Assembly: GCA_031398915.1 (NCBI GenBank)
Contig: JANNOG010000076.1
Location: forward strand, 1 to 64,000
Source: JANNOG01 sp031398915
GTDB lineage: Bacteria; Actinomycetota; Actinomycetes; Actinomycetales; JBBAYJ01
DNA length: 64,000 nt
Direction: 5' to 3'
The notes under the pieces are model-generated. The model did not search any database and was not told the origin of the DNA. It saw nothing but the letters and a program-made list of their open reading frames with translations. Shown here one piece after another: positions 24,210-33,498 of the stretch; position 1 is the first letter of the stretch, and each line of letters opens with the position of its first letter. The position numbers and the translations under genes were made by a program.

Positions 24210-25133
24210 TCAGCGGAATCGGGAGGGCTCGACCAGCAGGTCGTTCATGCTGCCCGACCGGAACGGGGCCACGTCGACATCGGTGAAACCCATCTCGTGA
24301 ACGGCCGCGACCACCCGGGCGCGAGCGATGTCGCTGCCCGCCACCACGTCGAGGGCGACGGCACCCAACTCGATCCGCGAGTGGGCCTGCCCCAGGTCTC
24401 GGACCCGCACATCGCCGCCTCCCACGCCGATCTCGTCCAGTGCCGCCCGTACGGCCGCCTCGGCCCGCTCGACCCGACGAAGCCCTCCGGCAGTGATCGT
24501 CAACCCGAAGGCGATCCGGCTCGACAGGCACGCCGCCGCGGGCTTGTCCCAGGTCCGAAGGCCCCACCGGTGACTCGCCGCGCGGACGTCGGCCTTCGTC
24601 AGGCCCGCGTCGGCAAGCGGGGTCCGGGCGCCGGCGGCCGCGGCAGCTCGGATGCCGGGTCGAAACCCCGCCACCAGGTCGTCGGCATTGGTGCCGGTCA
24701 CCACCGTGGCCAGGCCGAGCGACGTCGCCAACGGAGCCAGCACTGACAGCAGTTCGCTCTTGCAGTGGTAGCACCGGTCACCGTCGTTCGCCCGATAGCC
24801 GTCCCTGGCCAATTCGTCGGTGTCGGGCTGATACCACCGCACCCCCAGCTCGGCTGCGAATTCTGCGGCACCGTCGCGTTCGTGGGCAGGGAGCGCAGCA
24901 GACACCCCGGTCGCAGCGGCGACCCGCTCGATCCCGAGTCGACGCACTGCGGCGGCCAGCAGGAACGCCGAATCGGCTCCGCCCGAGAACGCCACCAGGA
25001 CCGAGTCCAGGTCGCCCAGCAGGCGGCCGAGGTGGCCCAGCCGGTCGTCCAGTCCAGCGCCCGCTGCGGCGTCGAGTTCGTCGATCACCCGCCGACGGTA
25101 ACCCTCGCTGCCCGTGGCGTCACCGGCCACCAC
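24210..25133 (-). CDS. larE: ATP-dependent sacrificial sulfur transferase LarE-like
   Basis: This 307-residue PP-loop enzyme has SGGADSAFLL at about residue 49, a CYHCKSEL segment and TGTNADD, then PAAACLSSRIAFGLTIT. LarE activates a pyridine-dicarboxylate intermediate with ATP and gives up a cysteine sulfur to make the nickel pincer cofactor. The cysteine in PAAACLSSR is the expected sulfur-donor site, with the CYHC pair possibly holding a cluster. No larB, larC or lactate racemase gene is near. The GTG at 25133 is used, and a GTG at 25088 is an alternative. The gene overlaps nothing and follows the LmeA-like gene by 1 bp. Confidence 0.88.
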   Translation of the reverse strand: MVAGDATGSEGYRRRVIDELDAAAGAGLDDRLGHLGRLLGDLDSVLVAFSGGADSAFLLAAAVRRLGIERVAAATGVSAALPAHERDGAAEFAAELGVRWYQPDTDELARDGYRANDGDRCYHCKSELLSVLAPLATSLGLATVVTGTNADDLVAGFRPGIRAAAAAGARTPLADAGLTKADVRAASHRWGLRTWDKPAAACLSSRIAFGLTITAGGLRRVERAEAAVRAALDEIGVGGGDVRVRDLGQAHSRIELGAVALDVVAGSDIARARVVAAVHEMGFTDVDVAPFRSGSMNDLLVEPSRFR

Positions 25134-25134
25134 C

Positions 25135-25836
25135 TCACCCTGCTGCCAGGTCGCACTCCGCCGGACATTCGAGGTCGACGGCCACGCCGGCCCCCGATCC
25201 CTCGGGTGTCGCGCGGACCGCGGTCACGCTCAGGCCCGCCGGTACGGCCTCGGCGGCGAGCAGCAGCAGCGGCGTCTGCACCACCATGGCCGGGTCGACC
25301 GCGACGCCTGCCACGGTGAGGGCGACGGCGTCGGCGACCACCGCGCCGTCCTGGACCCGCACCACCAGGTCGACCACGACGTCCTGCCCATCCGTCTGGC
25401 CTCGGGCCACCAACCGGTCCGGTGCCGTGGCAGTGAGCGCCGCGCCCGTCAATCCGCCGTTCTGTTCGGCTATCGCCGTCACCTGCGGCGCCCCGATCGT
25501 GGCCGTGACCCGGACCCCGTCGGCTCGCCTCGTCGACAGGTCGACGACACCTGTGGACAGCGTGAGGCTGTCGAGGACCACCCCGGCCAGCAGACCGCTG
25601 CCGCTGGTGGCGTCGATGCCGCCGAGGCGACCTCGGGCGAGCTCTGGCAGGGCCGATCCGCGCACGTCGGCGCGCACGTCGGCGAACCCCGCACCATCGC
25701 CGGACGCCTGGATCAGGTATCCGGCGATCTGGCGTTGCGCCTGCTCGTCGAGGTATCGGCGGGCGGCGTATTCGCCCCACACCACCGCCGCCGACACCGC
25801 CAGAACCAGGCATATGGCGATCAGTAACCGGCGCAC
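25135..25836 (-). CDS. LmeA-like (DUF2993) membrane-anchored lipid-binding protein
   Basis: A GTG at 25836 gives 233 residues: VRR, then one N-terminal hydrophobic helix (LLIAICLVLAVSAAVVWGEY), then a beta-rich domain with repeated GV-L-S--L--G and DGVRVTATIG patterns typical of DUF2993. LmeA in mycobacteria is a cell-envelope phospholipid-binding protein needed for lipomannan maturation, which fits with the MptB-like enzyme in the same window. It is divergent from the helicase-associated gene (74 bp apart) and followed by larE. Confidence 0.75.
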   Translation of the reverse strand: MRRLLIAICLVLAVSAAVVWGEYAARRYLDEQAQRQIAGYLIQASGDGAGFADVRADVRGSALPELARGRLGGIDATSGSGLLAGVVLDSLTLSTGVVDLSTRRADGVRVTATIGAPQVTAIAEQNGGLTGAALTATAPDRLVARGQTDGQDVVVDLVVRVQDGAVVADAVALTVAGVAVDPAMVVQTPLLLLAAEAVPAGLSVTAVRATPEGSGAGVAVDLECPAECDLAAG

Positions 25837-25910
25837 GCGACCGTTGTACCTCGTCCGTACCTCGTCCGCGCCGTGTCGGGCACGGAGAACTACGCCTACC
25901 GTGAGACCTG

Positions 25911-28265
25911 ATGACCACTGCCGCGCCTCTCCCGCCACCGCCGGCGCCCGGCGCACCCAGCGTCCGCAGCCTGGCCGATCAGCTCCGTGCTCGCGACGAC
26001 TCGTCGCTGGTCGAGTTGCTCGTCGCCCGTCCCGACCTCGCCAGTCCGCTGCCACCCGACATCGCCACCCTCGCAGCCCGGGCGACCACCCGAGCGGGTG
26101 TCGCTCGTGCCCTCGACCAGCTCGACACCCCCCAGCTCCAGGTCCTGGACGTGCTGGCGGCACTGGACGAACCCGCCGACCCCGACGAGGTCTCGCGGGT
26201 CTGGGGGGCCGACGCGAGCGCTGTGCTGCGCGGGTTGGAGCGGTTGGCGCTGATCTTCACCGGGGAGGGCGGCATCCGGATGGTCCGGATGACGCGCGAC
26301 CTGATGGGCCCGTACCCGGCAGGCCTGGGCCCGCCGTTGCGTGAGGCGCTGGATCGGCGCAGTCCGGCAGCCCTGGCGCAGCTGGGCGCTCGCCTGGGGG
26401 TCGAGCCCAGCGGTGACCCCGACACCACGATTCGCCGGCTGGCGAGCGTCCTCGCCGATCCGGACGCCATCGCCACGCTGCTGGCCGGCGGACCACCGGA
26501 TGCCGGCCGTATCTTGCGGCGCCTGACCTGGGGGCCACCCATCGGCGAGGCGGCTGCCCCTGGTAGCGCGACCGCCGAGGCCGTGACGTGGCTGCTGCGT
26601 CACGGTCTGTTGGCTGCGGGCGACGAGGGACGGGTCGTCCTCCCGCGGGAAGCGGGACTGGCCCTGCGCGGCGGTCGGGTCCACGAAGCCCCACTGGTCG
26701 AGCCCCCGGATTACGCCCGCGCTCGCTACGCGGGCCTGCAGGTCGACAACACGGCCGCCGCGGCTGCGGGCGAGGCGGTCCGGTTGGTCGCCCAGTTGCT
26801 CGGTGCCCTCGACCGCAACCGGTTACCCGCGTTGCGCAGCGGCGGTGTCGGCATCCGTGAGCTCCGCCGCCTCGGGCTCGAACTGGGCGTCGACGAGGCC
26901 ACCACGGCGCGGGCTGCGGAGGCCGCGTACACCGCCGGGCTCATCGCCGACGACACCGATACCGACACCGCCTTCGTTCCCACGCCGGACGCTGATGGCT
27001 GGAACGGCGACGACACCGCGCAACGCTGGGCCGAACTGGTCTCGGCCTGGATCGGCAGTGTCCGGGTGGCCGCCCTCAGCGGCAGCAAGGACACCGCGGG
27101 GGCGGTACGGGCCGCCCTGTCGGATGCGGTGGAACGTCCCGCCTCCGTGGAACTGCGGGGCACGCTGCTCCGTCTGCTGGCGGACCTGCCACCGGGGACG
27201 GCGACGGACGCACAGGCGCTGTCGTTGCGCCTGGCACACGACACGCCACGTCGGGCCGGGCCCGCGCGCGAAGCGTTGGTTCAGGCGCTGTTGGACGACG
27301 CGACCTGGCTGGGGCTGATAGGTCTGGGGTCGCTCAGCGGGCCCGGCCGCGCCCTGCTGGTCGGCGGTGAGGCCGCCGCCGCAGCAGTGGTGCGCGACCT
27401 GCTGCCCGAGCCGGTGGATCACATCGTGTTGCAGGCGGACCTCACGGCGGTCGCCCCGGGCCCGCTCGTCGGGTGGTTGGACACGGAGTTGTCGCTGGCA
27501 GCCGACGTGGAAAGCCGGGGCGCCGCCACGGTCTACCGGTTCACCGCCGATTCGGTGCGCCGTGCCCTGGACGCCGGCCGCGACGCCGAGGCGCTGTTGG
27601 ACACGTTCGAACGGGCCAGCACGGCCGGAGTGCCACAACCCCTGGCGTATCTGGTCCGCGACGTCGCGCGACGGCATGGCGCCGTCCGGGTGGGCGTGGC
27701 GACCACGTACATCCGCTCCGACGACGAGACCGCACTGTCGGAACTCCTGGTGGACCGTCGGGCGGCGGCGCTGGGACTGCGCCGGCTGGCCCCGACCGTC
27801 CTGCTGTCGGGCGCCGAGCCGGCCGCCCTGCTGCGGGTACTGCGCTCGCTCGGGCTGGCTCCGATGATCGACGGCGACGCGAACGCCGTCGCCGGCCGTG
27901 CCCGCCCGCGCCGGGCGACACGCCGACAGGTTCCGCGCCCGCTGGAGGCCTCTCCACCGGTGGAGCTGCTCCGTGAGGCGGTGGCGCGATGGCGGGTGAC
28001 CGAAGCCGGGCCTCGACCGGGCAGTACGGGCCTGCCCCGGATGGAACCCGCACTCAGCCTGGCAGTACTCCGTGACGCGCTGGCCACGGGTTCGCGGGTG
28101 TGGATCGGCTACGTGGACGAAACTGGACGGGCGACGCAGCGCCTGGTCGTTCCCCGTGCCCTCGACGCGGGTCGTCTGACGGCCGACGAGGTGGGCCGTG
28201 CCGGATCTCGACTGTTTTCGGTGCATCGGGTGACCGGTGCCGCCCTCGACTTGGTGTCAGACTGA
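25911..28265 (+). CDS. Helicase-associated domain protein, XPB partner type
   Basis: This 784-residue, Ala/Arg/Leu-rich protein has winged-helix-like segments in the N-terminal half (TTRAGVARALDQLDTPQLQVLDVLAALDEP) and a C-terminal region (VWIGYVDETGRATQRLVVPRAL) resembling a WYL-like fold. No Walker motifs are present, so it is not a helicase itself. It is the counterpart of a conserved mycobacterial protein that, as I recall, lies beside the XPB helicase. Here a small membrane gene sits between the two. A role in DNA repair with XPB is inferred from that pairing. Confidence 0.8.
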   Translation: MTTAAPLPPPPAPGAPSVRSLADQLRARDDSSLVELLVARPDLASPLPPDIATLAARATTRAGVARALDQLDTPQLQVLDVLAALDEPADPDEVSRVWGADASAVLRGLERLALIFTGEGGIRMVRMTRDLMGPYPAGLGPPLREALDRRSPAALAQLGARLGVEPSGDPDTTIRRLASVLADPDAIATLLAGGPPDAGRILRRLTWGPPIGEAAAPGSATAEAVTWLLRHGLLAAGDEGRVVLPREAGLALRGGRVHEAPLVEPPDYARARYAGLQVDNTAAAAAGEAVRLVAQLLGALDRNRLPALRSGGVGIRELRRLGLELGVDEATTARAAEAAYTAGLIADDTDTDTAFVPTPDADGWNGDDTAQRWAELVSAWIGSVRVAALSGSKDTAGAVRAALSDAVERPASVELRGTLLRLLADLPPGTATDAQALSLRLAHDTPRRAGPAREALVQALLDDATWLGLIGLGSLSGPGRALLVGGEAAAAAVVRDLLPEPVDHIVLQADLTAVAPGPLVGWLDTELSLAADVESRGAATVYRFTADSVRRALDAGRDAEALLDTFERASTAGVPQPLAYLVRDVARRHGAVRVGVATTYIRSDDETALSELLVDRRAAALGLRRLAPTVLLSGAEPAALLRVLRSLGLAPMIDGDANAVAGRARPRRATRRQVPRPLEASPPVELLREAVARWRVTEAGPRPGSTGLPRMEPALSLAVLRDALATGSRVWIGYVDETGRATQRLVVPRALDAGRLTADEVGRAGSRLFSVHRVTGAALDLVSD

Positions 28266-28316
28266 CGGCCGCTGTCATTCCAGAAGCGTGAGATTCAGTT
28301 ACGAGAGGAGCCCCGC

Positions 28317-28919
28317 GTGAGCGAGCAACCACCCCGGCCGGACGAGTCGCCCGACCCCTACGCGTCGCCGTCCGCCCCGCCTGCCTACGAGCCCCCGCCC
28401 GCGACCACCCCCGACTACGGCACCCCGCCCCCGGTCCCGGCACCCGACTACGGCACCCCGCCCGGGCCTCCGGCCTACTCGGCACCGCCGCCCCCCCCGG
28501 CACCCGACTACGGCACCCCGCCGGCGCCCCCGGCCTACTCGGCACCGCCGCCGCCCCCGGCTTACGGCACGCCCGCGCCGAGCTACGGCACTCCGGCGCC
28601 TGCCCCGAGCTACGGCGCCGCACCCGTTGCCTACGACGTCAAGCCGCCGCTGTCGCCCGAGGCTCAGAAGGCACGCAGCAACTCGATCATCTGGACGATC
28701 GTCAACGGCGTGTCCCTCCTGTTCTGCACCAACCTCCTGGGGATCATCGGGCTGGTCCTGGGCATCATGGGCATCACGCGCGCCTCCACCGACGCGGAAG
28801 GCGCCCGCAAGTTCGCCAAGAACTCGATGATCGCGTTCATCGTCACCTTCGGTCTGGTCGTGCTGTTCTGGATCGGCATCTTCGCCCTCGGGCTCGGCAG
28901 CTCGCTGACGGGCTCCTGA
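28317..28919 (+). CDS. Pro/Tyr-rich DUF4190-type membrane protein
   Basis: The GTG at 28317 follows GAGAGGAG and gives 200 residues. Residues 1-110 are disordered, built of repeats such as PDYGTPP and PPAYSAPPPPPA. The rest has two transmembrane helices (SIIWTIVNGVSLLFCTNLLG and MIAFIVTFGLVVLFWIGIF) flanking a short GIIGLVLGIMGITRA turn, the DUF4190 layout. The function is unknown, though similar proteins sit at cell poles or septa in some actinobacteria. It lies between the helicase-associated gene and XPB. Confidence 0.85.
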   Translation: MSEQPPRPDESPDPYASPSAPPAYEPPPATTPDYGTPPPVPAPDYGTPPGPPAYSAPPPPPAPDYGTPPAPPAYSAPPPPPAYGTPAPSYGTPAPAPSYGAAPVAYDVKPPLSPEAQKARSNSIIWTIVNGVSLLFCTNLLGIIGLVLGIMGITRASTDAEGARKFAKNSMIAFIVTFGLVVLFWIGIFALGLGSSLTGS

Positions 28920-29034
28920 CACTCGGCCCCGGTCGTGGGGTCACCGGGTACCGATCCGGTGGCCCCCGCCCTGCCATGGCACCACTCGGTGCGAGACTGG
29001 TCAGTCGGCGACCCAGGCAGGAGACACATCACAC

Positions 29035-30675
29035 GTGACTGACGGACCACTGATCATCCAGAGCGACAAGACGGTCCTGCTCGAGGTGGACCACCCCGAC
29101 TCGACAGCGGCGCGGCGGGCCATCGCACCCTTCGCCGAACTCGAGCGTGCGCCCGAGCACATGCACACGTACCGCCTGACACCTCTCGGACTGTGGAACG
29201 CGCGGGCCGCCGGTCACGACGCCGAGCAGGTCGTCGACGTCCTGCTGTCGTATTCCCGCTATGCGGTACCGCACGCCCTGCTGGTCGACGTCGCCGAGAC
29301 GATGAGCCGCTACGGCCGGTTGCGGTTGACCCGCGACGGCGAGGCGGGTCTGGTGCTGGAGGCGCTGGACCAGCCGGTCCTCGAAGAAGTCCTGCGGAGC
29401 AAGAAGGTCGCGCCCATGCTGGGCCGTCGCCTCGCCCCCGACCAGGTGGAGGTACATCCCTCCGAACGCGGTCACCTCAAGCAGGCGCTGCTCAAGCTCG
29501 GGTGGCCGGCCGAGGACCTCGCCGGATACGTGGACGGCGAATTCCATCGGATCGAGTTGGACACCGACGGCTGGGACCTGCGCACCTACCAGGCCGAGGC
29601 GGTCGACGGCTTCTGGCACGGCGGGTCCGGCGTCGTCGTCCTGCCGTGTGGGGCGGGCAAGACCATCGTCGGAGCGGGCGCCATGGCGAAGGCCCAGGCG
29701 ACCACGCTCATCCTGGTGACGAACACCGTCGCCGCCCGACAGTGGAAAGACGAGCTCATCAAGCGGACCACCCTCACCGAGGACGAAATCGGCGAGTACT
29801 CGGGTCAGCGGAAAGAGATCCGCCCGGTCACCATCGCGACCTATCAGGTCATCACGACACGACGTGGTGGGATCTATCCGCATCTCGAACTGTTCGACGC
29901 CCGCGACTGGGGTCTGGTGATCTACGACGAGGTGCATCTCCTGCCCGCGCCGATCTTCCGGATGACTGCCGATCTGCAGGCCCGCCGCCGCCTCGGGTTG
30001 ACGGCCACCCTGGTACGTGAGGACGGCCGCGAGGGTGAGGTGTTCAGCCTCATCGGACCCAAGCGATACGACGCGCCGTGGAAGGACATCGAAACCCAGG
30101 GCTATATCGCGCCCGCCGACTGCGTCGAGGTGCGGGTCACCCTGTCCGAACACGAGCGGCTGCTCTACGCGACCGCCGAGGCCGAGGACCGATATCGGTT
30201 GTGCGCGACCAGTCCCGCCAAGACCGACGTGGTCGAGCGACTGCTGGCCCAGCATGCCGGCGAGCCGACCCTGGTGATCGGGCAGTACATCGATCAGTTG
30301 GACGACATCTCCGAGCGGATCGGTGCTCCGCTGATCAAGGGCGAGACCACCGTCAAGGAGCGGCAACGGCTGTTCAACGCATTCCGCTCCGGTGAGGTTT
30401 CCGTCCTCGTCGTCAGCAAGGTCGCCAACTTCTCGATCGACCTACCCGAGGCGACGATCGCGATTCAGGTGTCCGGCGCTTTCGGTTCCCGCCAGGAAGA
30501 GGCGCAACGACTCGGGCGGGTGCTGCGGCCGAAGGCGGACGGTCGCGGCGCACGGTTCTACGCCGTGGTGTCGCGCGACACCCAGGATCAGGAGTTCGCC
30601 CAGCACCGTCAACGCTTCCTGGCCGAGCAGGGCTACGCCTACCGAATCATCGACGCGGAGGATGTCCTCACCTGA
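29035..30675 (+). CDS. XPB-type superfamily 2 DNA repair helicase
   Basis: This 546-residue helicase has an N-terminal XPB damage-recognition-like domain (residues 1-160), then Walker A LPCGAGKTIVGAGAM with Lys209, the DEVH box at 298-301, motif III TATLVRE, and a C-terminal RecA domain with VSKVANFSIDLPEA and the arginine-finger motif QRLGRVLRPK. Bacterial XPB unwinds DNA with 3'-5' polarity and may act in nucleotide excision repair. The GTG start at 29035 is in an ACACGTGAC context preceded by GCAGGAGAC. It shares direction with the helicase-associated gene, 770 bp earlier. Confidence 0.94.
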   Translation: MTDGPLIIQSDKTVLLEVDHPDSTAARRAIAPFAELERAPEHMHTYRLTPLGLWNARAAGHDAEQVVDVLLSYSRYAVPHALLVDVAETMSRYGRLRLTRDGEAGLVLEALDQPVLEEVLRSKKVAPMLGRRLAPDQVEVHPSERGHLKQALLKLGWPAEDLAGYVDGEFHRIELDTDGWDLRTYQAEAVDGFWHGGSGVVVLPCGAGKTIVGAGAMAKAQATTLILVTNTVAARQWKDELIKRTTLTEDEIGEYSGQRKEIRPVTIATYQVITTRRGGIYPHLELFDARDWGLVIYDEVHLLPAPIFRMTADLQARRRLGLTATLVREDGREGEVFSLIGPKRYDAPWKDIETQGYIAPADCVEVRVTLSEHERLLYATAEAEDRYRLCATSPAKTDVVERLLAQHAGEPTLVIGQYIDQLDDISERIGAPLIKGETTVKERQRLFNAFRSGEVSVLVVSKVANFSIDLPEATIAIQVSGAFGSRQEEAQRLGRVLRPKADGRGARFYAVVSRDTQDQEFAQHRQRFLAEQGYAYRIIDAEDVLT

Positions 30676-30825
30676 CCCGGCGTCAGCGCTGGACCCTCGG
30701 TCGAGCAGTCCTTCCACTCGTTCAGCGTCGGAGCAAGCGCCCGGCAGTCGCGATCTGCCCGGCAAGCCACAACGGGGCGGTGTCCAGGACGTCGAGATCC
30801 TGACGCCCGGCACCTGAGCGCGGTG

Positions 30826-31245
30826 TCAACGAGTCTGCTGCGCCACCTGCGTGGCAAGGCGGTGGTTGGCTCGTTGCGCACCGAGAACAGCGTCGATGAC
30901 GGCCCAGATCTGGATGCCGATCTGCACCAGAACCGGGACGACCAGCCAGAAAAAGAAGACCGTGATGATGCTGTTCACGAACCACGCGACGAGAAAGAGG
31001 ATCCCCGCCACGGTCTGCCCGTTGTACAACTGCCCGACGCCGGGGAAGAGGAGAGACAGCACCGCGGCCAGTACAGGTTCCTTGCGATTCAGCACGACGG
31101 TCATCACGGCGGGGTGGGCGTAGGCCGCTGGGTGCTGCTGACCATGGGCAGGCGCCGCCGGATACGGCTGCGGGTACGGCACCGGCAGGTTGGCCGGGTG
31201 AGGCGCCGACTGTGCTGGGTGCGGGCCCGGCGTGGCGTCTGACAT
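30826..31245 (-). CDS. TM2-like small membrane protein with Pro-rich N-terminus
   Basis: This 139-residue protein has a Pro/Ala/His/Tyr-rich N-terminus of about 50 residues followed by KEPVLAAVLSLLFPGVGQLYNGQTVAGILFL, which has the G-GQLYNG core of TM2-type domains. Two or three membrane helices follow (WFVNSIITVFFFWLVVPVLVQIGIQIWAVIDA). The function is unknown. It is convergent with XPB, from which it is separated by about 150 bp with no recognised feature. Confidence 0.8.
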   Translation of the reverse strand: MSDATPGPHPAQSAPHPANLPVPYPQPYPAAPAHGQQHPAAYAHPAVMTVVLNRKEPVLAAVLSLLFPGVGQLYNGQTVAGILFLVAWFVNSIITVFFFWLVVPVLVQIGIQIWAVIDAVLGAQRANHRLATQVAQQTR

Positions 31246-31347
31246 CAGGTCCCCCGAGGGTCGGCGCGGCTGCGGATCGGGAAAGTATCACCCGAAGAGC
31301 GCCTCACAGGGGTTCCGCCGATTGCGCCGAACCCGCAGGATGTAGTC

Positions 31348-32307
31348 ATGGGGCGGCTGGGGGAAATCGCGATACCAGTGACGTCGCTGGTCGTACTGGG
31401 CGTCGTTGCGGCCGGGTCGTGGGCGCACGCGGCCACGACACGCCCGGTCCTGTCGTCGCCACCGCCCACTCCGGCCTGGCTGGCGCCGGAGGCAGCGGAC
31501 CCACCGGATGCGGCAGCGGCCATCGCCCCAGGTGCTCAGCAGGGGGCGCCGGCGAACACCGACGACCCGTCGCAGCTCGCGATCGGGTCCACGGCGCCCG
31601 GCTCACCAGGAGATGCCGGACAGATCGGGGACTCCGTCGTCGTCGCGCCGGCCGACCCCATAGCCGCAGCCGCCGACCCAGCAGCTACGAACCCCGCCAC
31701 GTCGGCCGACCCCGCCACGTCGGCCGACCCAGCCGCCTCGGCGAACCCCGCCACGCCCACGACCGCGAGGGTGCCCGAGAACTCCTCTGCCCAGTTGTCG
31801 ACGGTGCCCGATGCGACACCCAGGCCCACGCCGGATCCCCCCGTCGTGGCTCTCGCCTCGGCGCCGTTCACGCCGAGTCGCCTGGTGGTGCCGTCCCTCA
31901 TGGTGGACGCGCCGGTGAATGCGATGGGCATGGACAGCGACCTCGCCCTCGAAGTTCCGGCAGATCCACAGCTGATCGGCTGGTGGGACGGTGGCGCTCG
32001 GCCGGGGTCGGGGACCGGAACGGTGACCCTCGCCGGCCACGTCTCATGGGGTGGGCGCGACGGGGCTCTGGTCGACCTGGCAACCATCGACGTGGGCGCC
32101 CAGGTGTGGCTGATCGGCCCCGACAACGTGGCGACGAGATACGTCACGGAACAGGTCGATACGTACCTCAAGTCGGCGCTGCCGGCCGAGCAGATCTTCC
32201 GCACCGACGTGGCCGAACGCCTGGTGCTCATCACGTGCGGCGGGCGGTTCGATCCGGTCCGCGGCTCTCACGACAGCAACGTCGTCGTGTACCTACGCGC
32301 GGGGTGA
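31348..32307 (+). CDS. Class F sortase
   Basis: This 319-residue protein has an N-terminal hydrophobic anchor (IPVTSLVVLGVVAAGSWAHA), a 130-residue Ala/Pro/Asp linker and a C-terminal sortase domain. Catalytic residues are visible: His231 in LAGHVSWGG, Cys297 in LITCGG, and Arg in VRGSHDSN. The LALEVPADPQLIGWWDGGARPGSGTGTVTLAGHV layout is typical of class F. It would join or cut wall-anchored proteins by a thioester intermediate, although no LPXTG-type substrate gene is seen in the window. The linker contains an 18-bp repeat. Confidence 0.92.
   Translation: MGRLGEIAIPVTSLVVLGVVAAGSWAHAATTRPVLSSPPPTPAWLAPEAADPPDAAAAIAPGAQQGAPANTDDPSQLAIGSTAPGSPGDAGQIGDSVVVAPADPIAAAADPAATNPATSADPATSADPAASANPATPTTARVPENSSAQLSTVPDATPRPTPDPPVVALASAPFTPSRLVVPSLMVDAPVNAMGMDSDLALEVPADPQLIGWWDGGARPGSGTGTVTLAGHVSWGGRDGALVDLATIDVGAQVWLIGPDNVATRYVTEQVDTYLKSALPAEQIFRTDVAERLVLITCGGRFDPVRGSHDSNVVVYLRAG
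31691..31755 (+). repeat. 18-bp in-frame repeat in the sortase linker
   Basis: About four units around CCCCGCCACGTCGGCCGA encode PATSAD repeats in the linker between the membrane anchor and the sortase domain. It could vary the distance of the catalytic domain from the membrane. Confidence 0.8.
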
Positions 32308-32775
32308 GGCGAAGGCCACCACCGACTGGATGACCAGAGCGACGCCCAACACCACACGGAGGCGATCGACCCTGGCCAACCGGCGCAGCCCGGCCGCTGT
32401 CGCCCCCTGGTCGCCCGTCTCACTGAGCCGCCGGTGCAACGGAACGGCCAGCACTCCCGTCACCACCAGGACGAGAGCGACGAGTCCGGCACCGATCGCA
32501 GTGACCAGTCCCGGCGTGACCGCCAGCGCAGTCGCGGCGGTGACCACCAGCACCCCGTACACGACGGGCACGACTCGGGCCATCCGCTCGGTGTACCTGG
32601 CATGGAGCTCGCCGGCGTGCGCCGGGTCGGTGGCCGCCTGATCGGCCAGGCCCGGGTACACGACGACGTGGACCACAGCCTGAAACGCCAGGTGCGCAGC
32701 CGCGGCCGCGAAGTGGGCGACCGCGATGGCCGGCACCCAGTCAACTCCCAGGAAAGCCACAGAATCAGCGCTCAC
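32293..32775 (-). CDS. Four-helix membrane protein of unknown function
   Basis: The GTG at 32775 gives 160 residues with four hydrophobic segments (VPAIAVAHFAAAAAHLAFQA, VVPVVYGVLVVTAATALAV, TAIGAGLVALVLVVTGVLAV, VVLGVALVIQSVVAF). Conserved-looking charged spots are YPGLADQ, HARYTERMARV and PLHRRLSE. I do not recognise the family with confidence. The start is 9 bp from the response regulator start on the other strand, so the two divergent genes must share a very small control region. Its 3' end overlaps the sortase gene by 15 bp. Confidence 0.7.
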   Translation of the reverse strand: MSADSVAFLGVDWVPAIAVAHFAAAAAHLAFQAVVHVVVYPGLADQAATDPAHAGELHARYTERMARVVPVVYGVLVVTAATALAVTPGLVTAIGAGLVALVLVVTGVLAVPLHRRLSETGDQGATAAGLRRLARVDRLRVVLGVALVIQSVVAFASPRA

Positions 32776-32784
32776 CCTGGCATC

Positions 32785-33498
32785 ATGTCGCTTACGGCTA
32801 CCGATGGTCCGACCCGCCTGCTCGTCGTCGACGACGAGCCGTCCATTCGCGACCTCCTGGCCGCGTCGCTGCGCTACGCCGGCTACGAGGTGGCGACGGC
32901 CGAGGACGGTGCGAGTGCCCTGGCCGCAGCCGAGAAGGATCGCCCTGACCTGGTCGTACTCGACGTCATGCTGCCCGACATGGACGGTTTCGACGTCACG
33001 CGCAAGCTGCGCGAACGGGGTCGCGAGGTACCGGTGCTGTTCCTCACCGCGCGCGACGACATCGACGACAAGGTGAAGGGCCTCACCGTCGGCGGCGATG
33101 ACTACGTCACCAAGCCGTTCAGCCTGGAAGAGGTGGTCGCCCGGATCCGCGCGGTGCTCCGGCGGGCCGGGGCGATCGCTGCGGAGTCGACCAGCCGGCT
33201 GACCTTCCACGACCTCGAACTGGACGAGGACGCCCACGAGGTCCGGCGCGCGGGTGACGTCATCGACCTCTCGCCCACCGAGTTCAAGCTGCTCCGCTAC
33301 CTCCTGCTCAACCCGAATCGCGTGCTGTCCAAGACGCAGATCCTCGACCACGTCTGGGACTACGACTTCGGTGGCGACGGCGCCATCGTCGAGTCGTACA
33401 TCTCCTACCTTCGCCGCAAGATCGACACCACCGGGCCCTCGCTCATCCACACCAAGCGCGGCGTCGGCTACGTGTTGCGCCTCCCGCCGGGCGCATGA
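32785..33498 (+). CDS. OmpR/PhoB-family response regulator
   Basis: This 237-residue protein has a receiver domain with the acidic pocket DDEPS, phospho-acceptor Asp60 in VVLDVMLPDMDGFDV, Thr in FLTARDD and Lys in DYVTKPFSLEE. A winged-helix DNA-binding domain follows (LSPTEFKLLRYLLLN, VESYISYLRRKID, HTKRGVGYVLR). It resembles PhoP- and TcrA-type actinobacterial regulators, but the stimulus and regulon are unknown. Its stop overlaps the start of the histidine kinase gene by 4 bp (ATGA), so they form one operon. Confidence 0.94.
   Translation: MSLTATDGPTRLLVVDDEPSIRDLLAASLRYAGYEVATAEDGASALAAAEKDRPDLVVLDVMLPDMDGFDVTRKLRERGREVPVLFLTARDDIDDKVKGLTVGGDDYVTKPFSLEEVVARIRAVLRRAGAIAAESTSRLTFHDLELDEDAHEVRRAGDVIDLSPTEFKLLRYLLLNPNRVLSKTQILDHVWDYDFGGDGAIVESYISYLRRKIDTTGPSLIHTKRGVGYVLRLPPGA

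Noticed and set aside
26823..28226. 467-codon minus-strand frame opposite the helicase-associated gene
   Set aside because: The product is Gln/Arg/Gly-rich with no recognisable domain, and the plus frame is a conserved family.
28380..28620. Repeat array considered as CRISPR
   Set aside because: Units are short, in-frame and encode a Pro/Tyr-rich protein segment. There are no spacers or cas genes.
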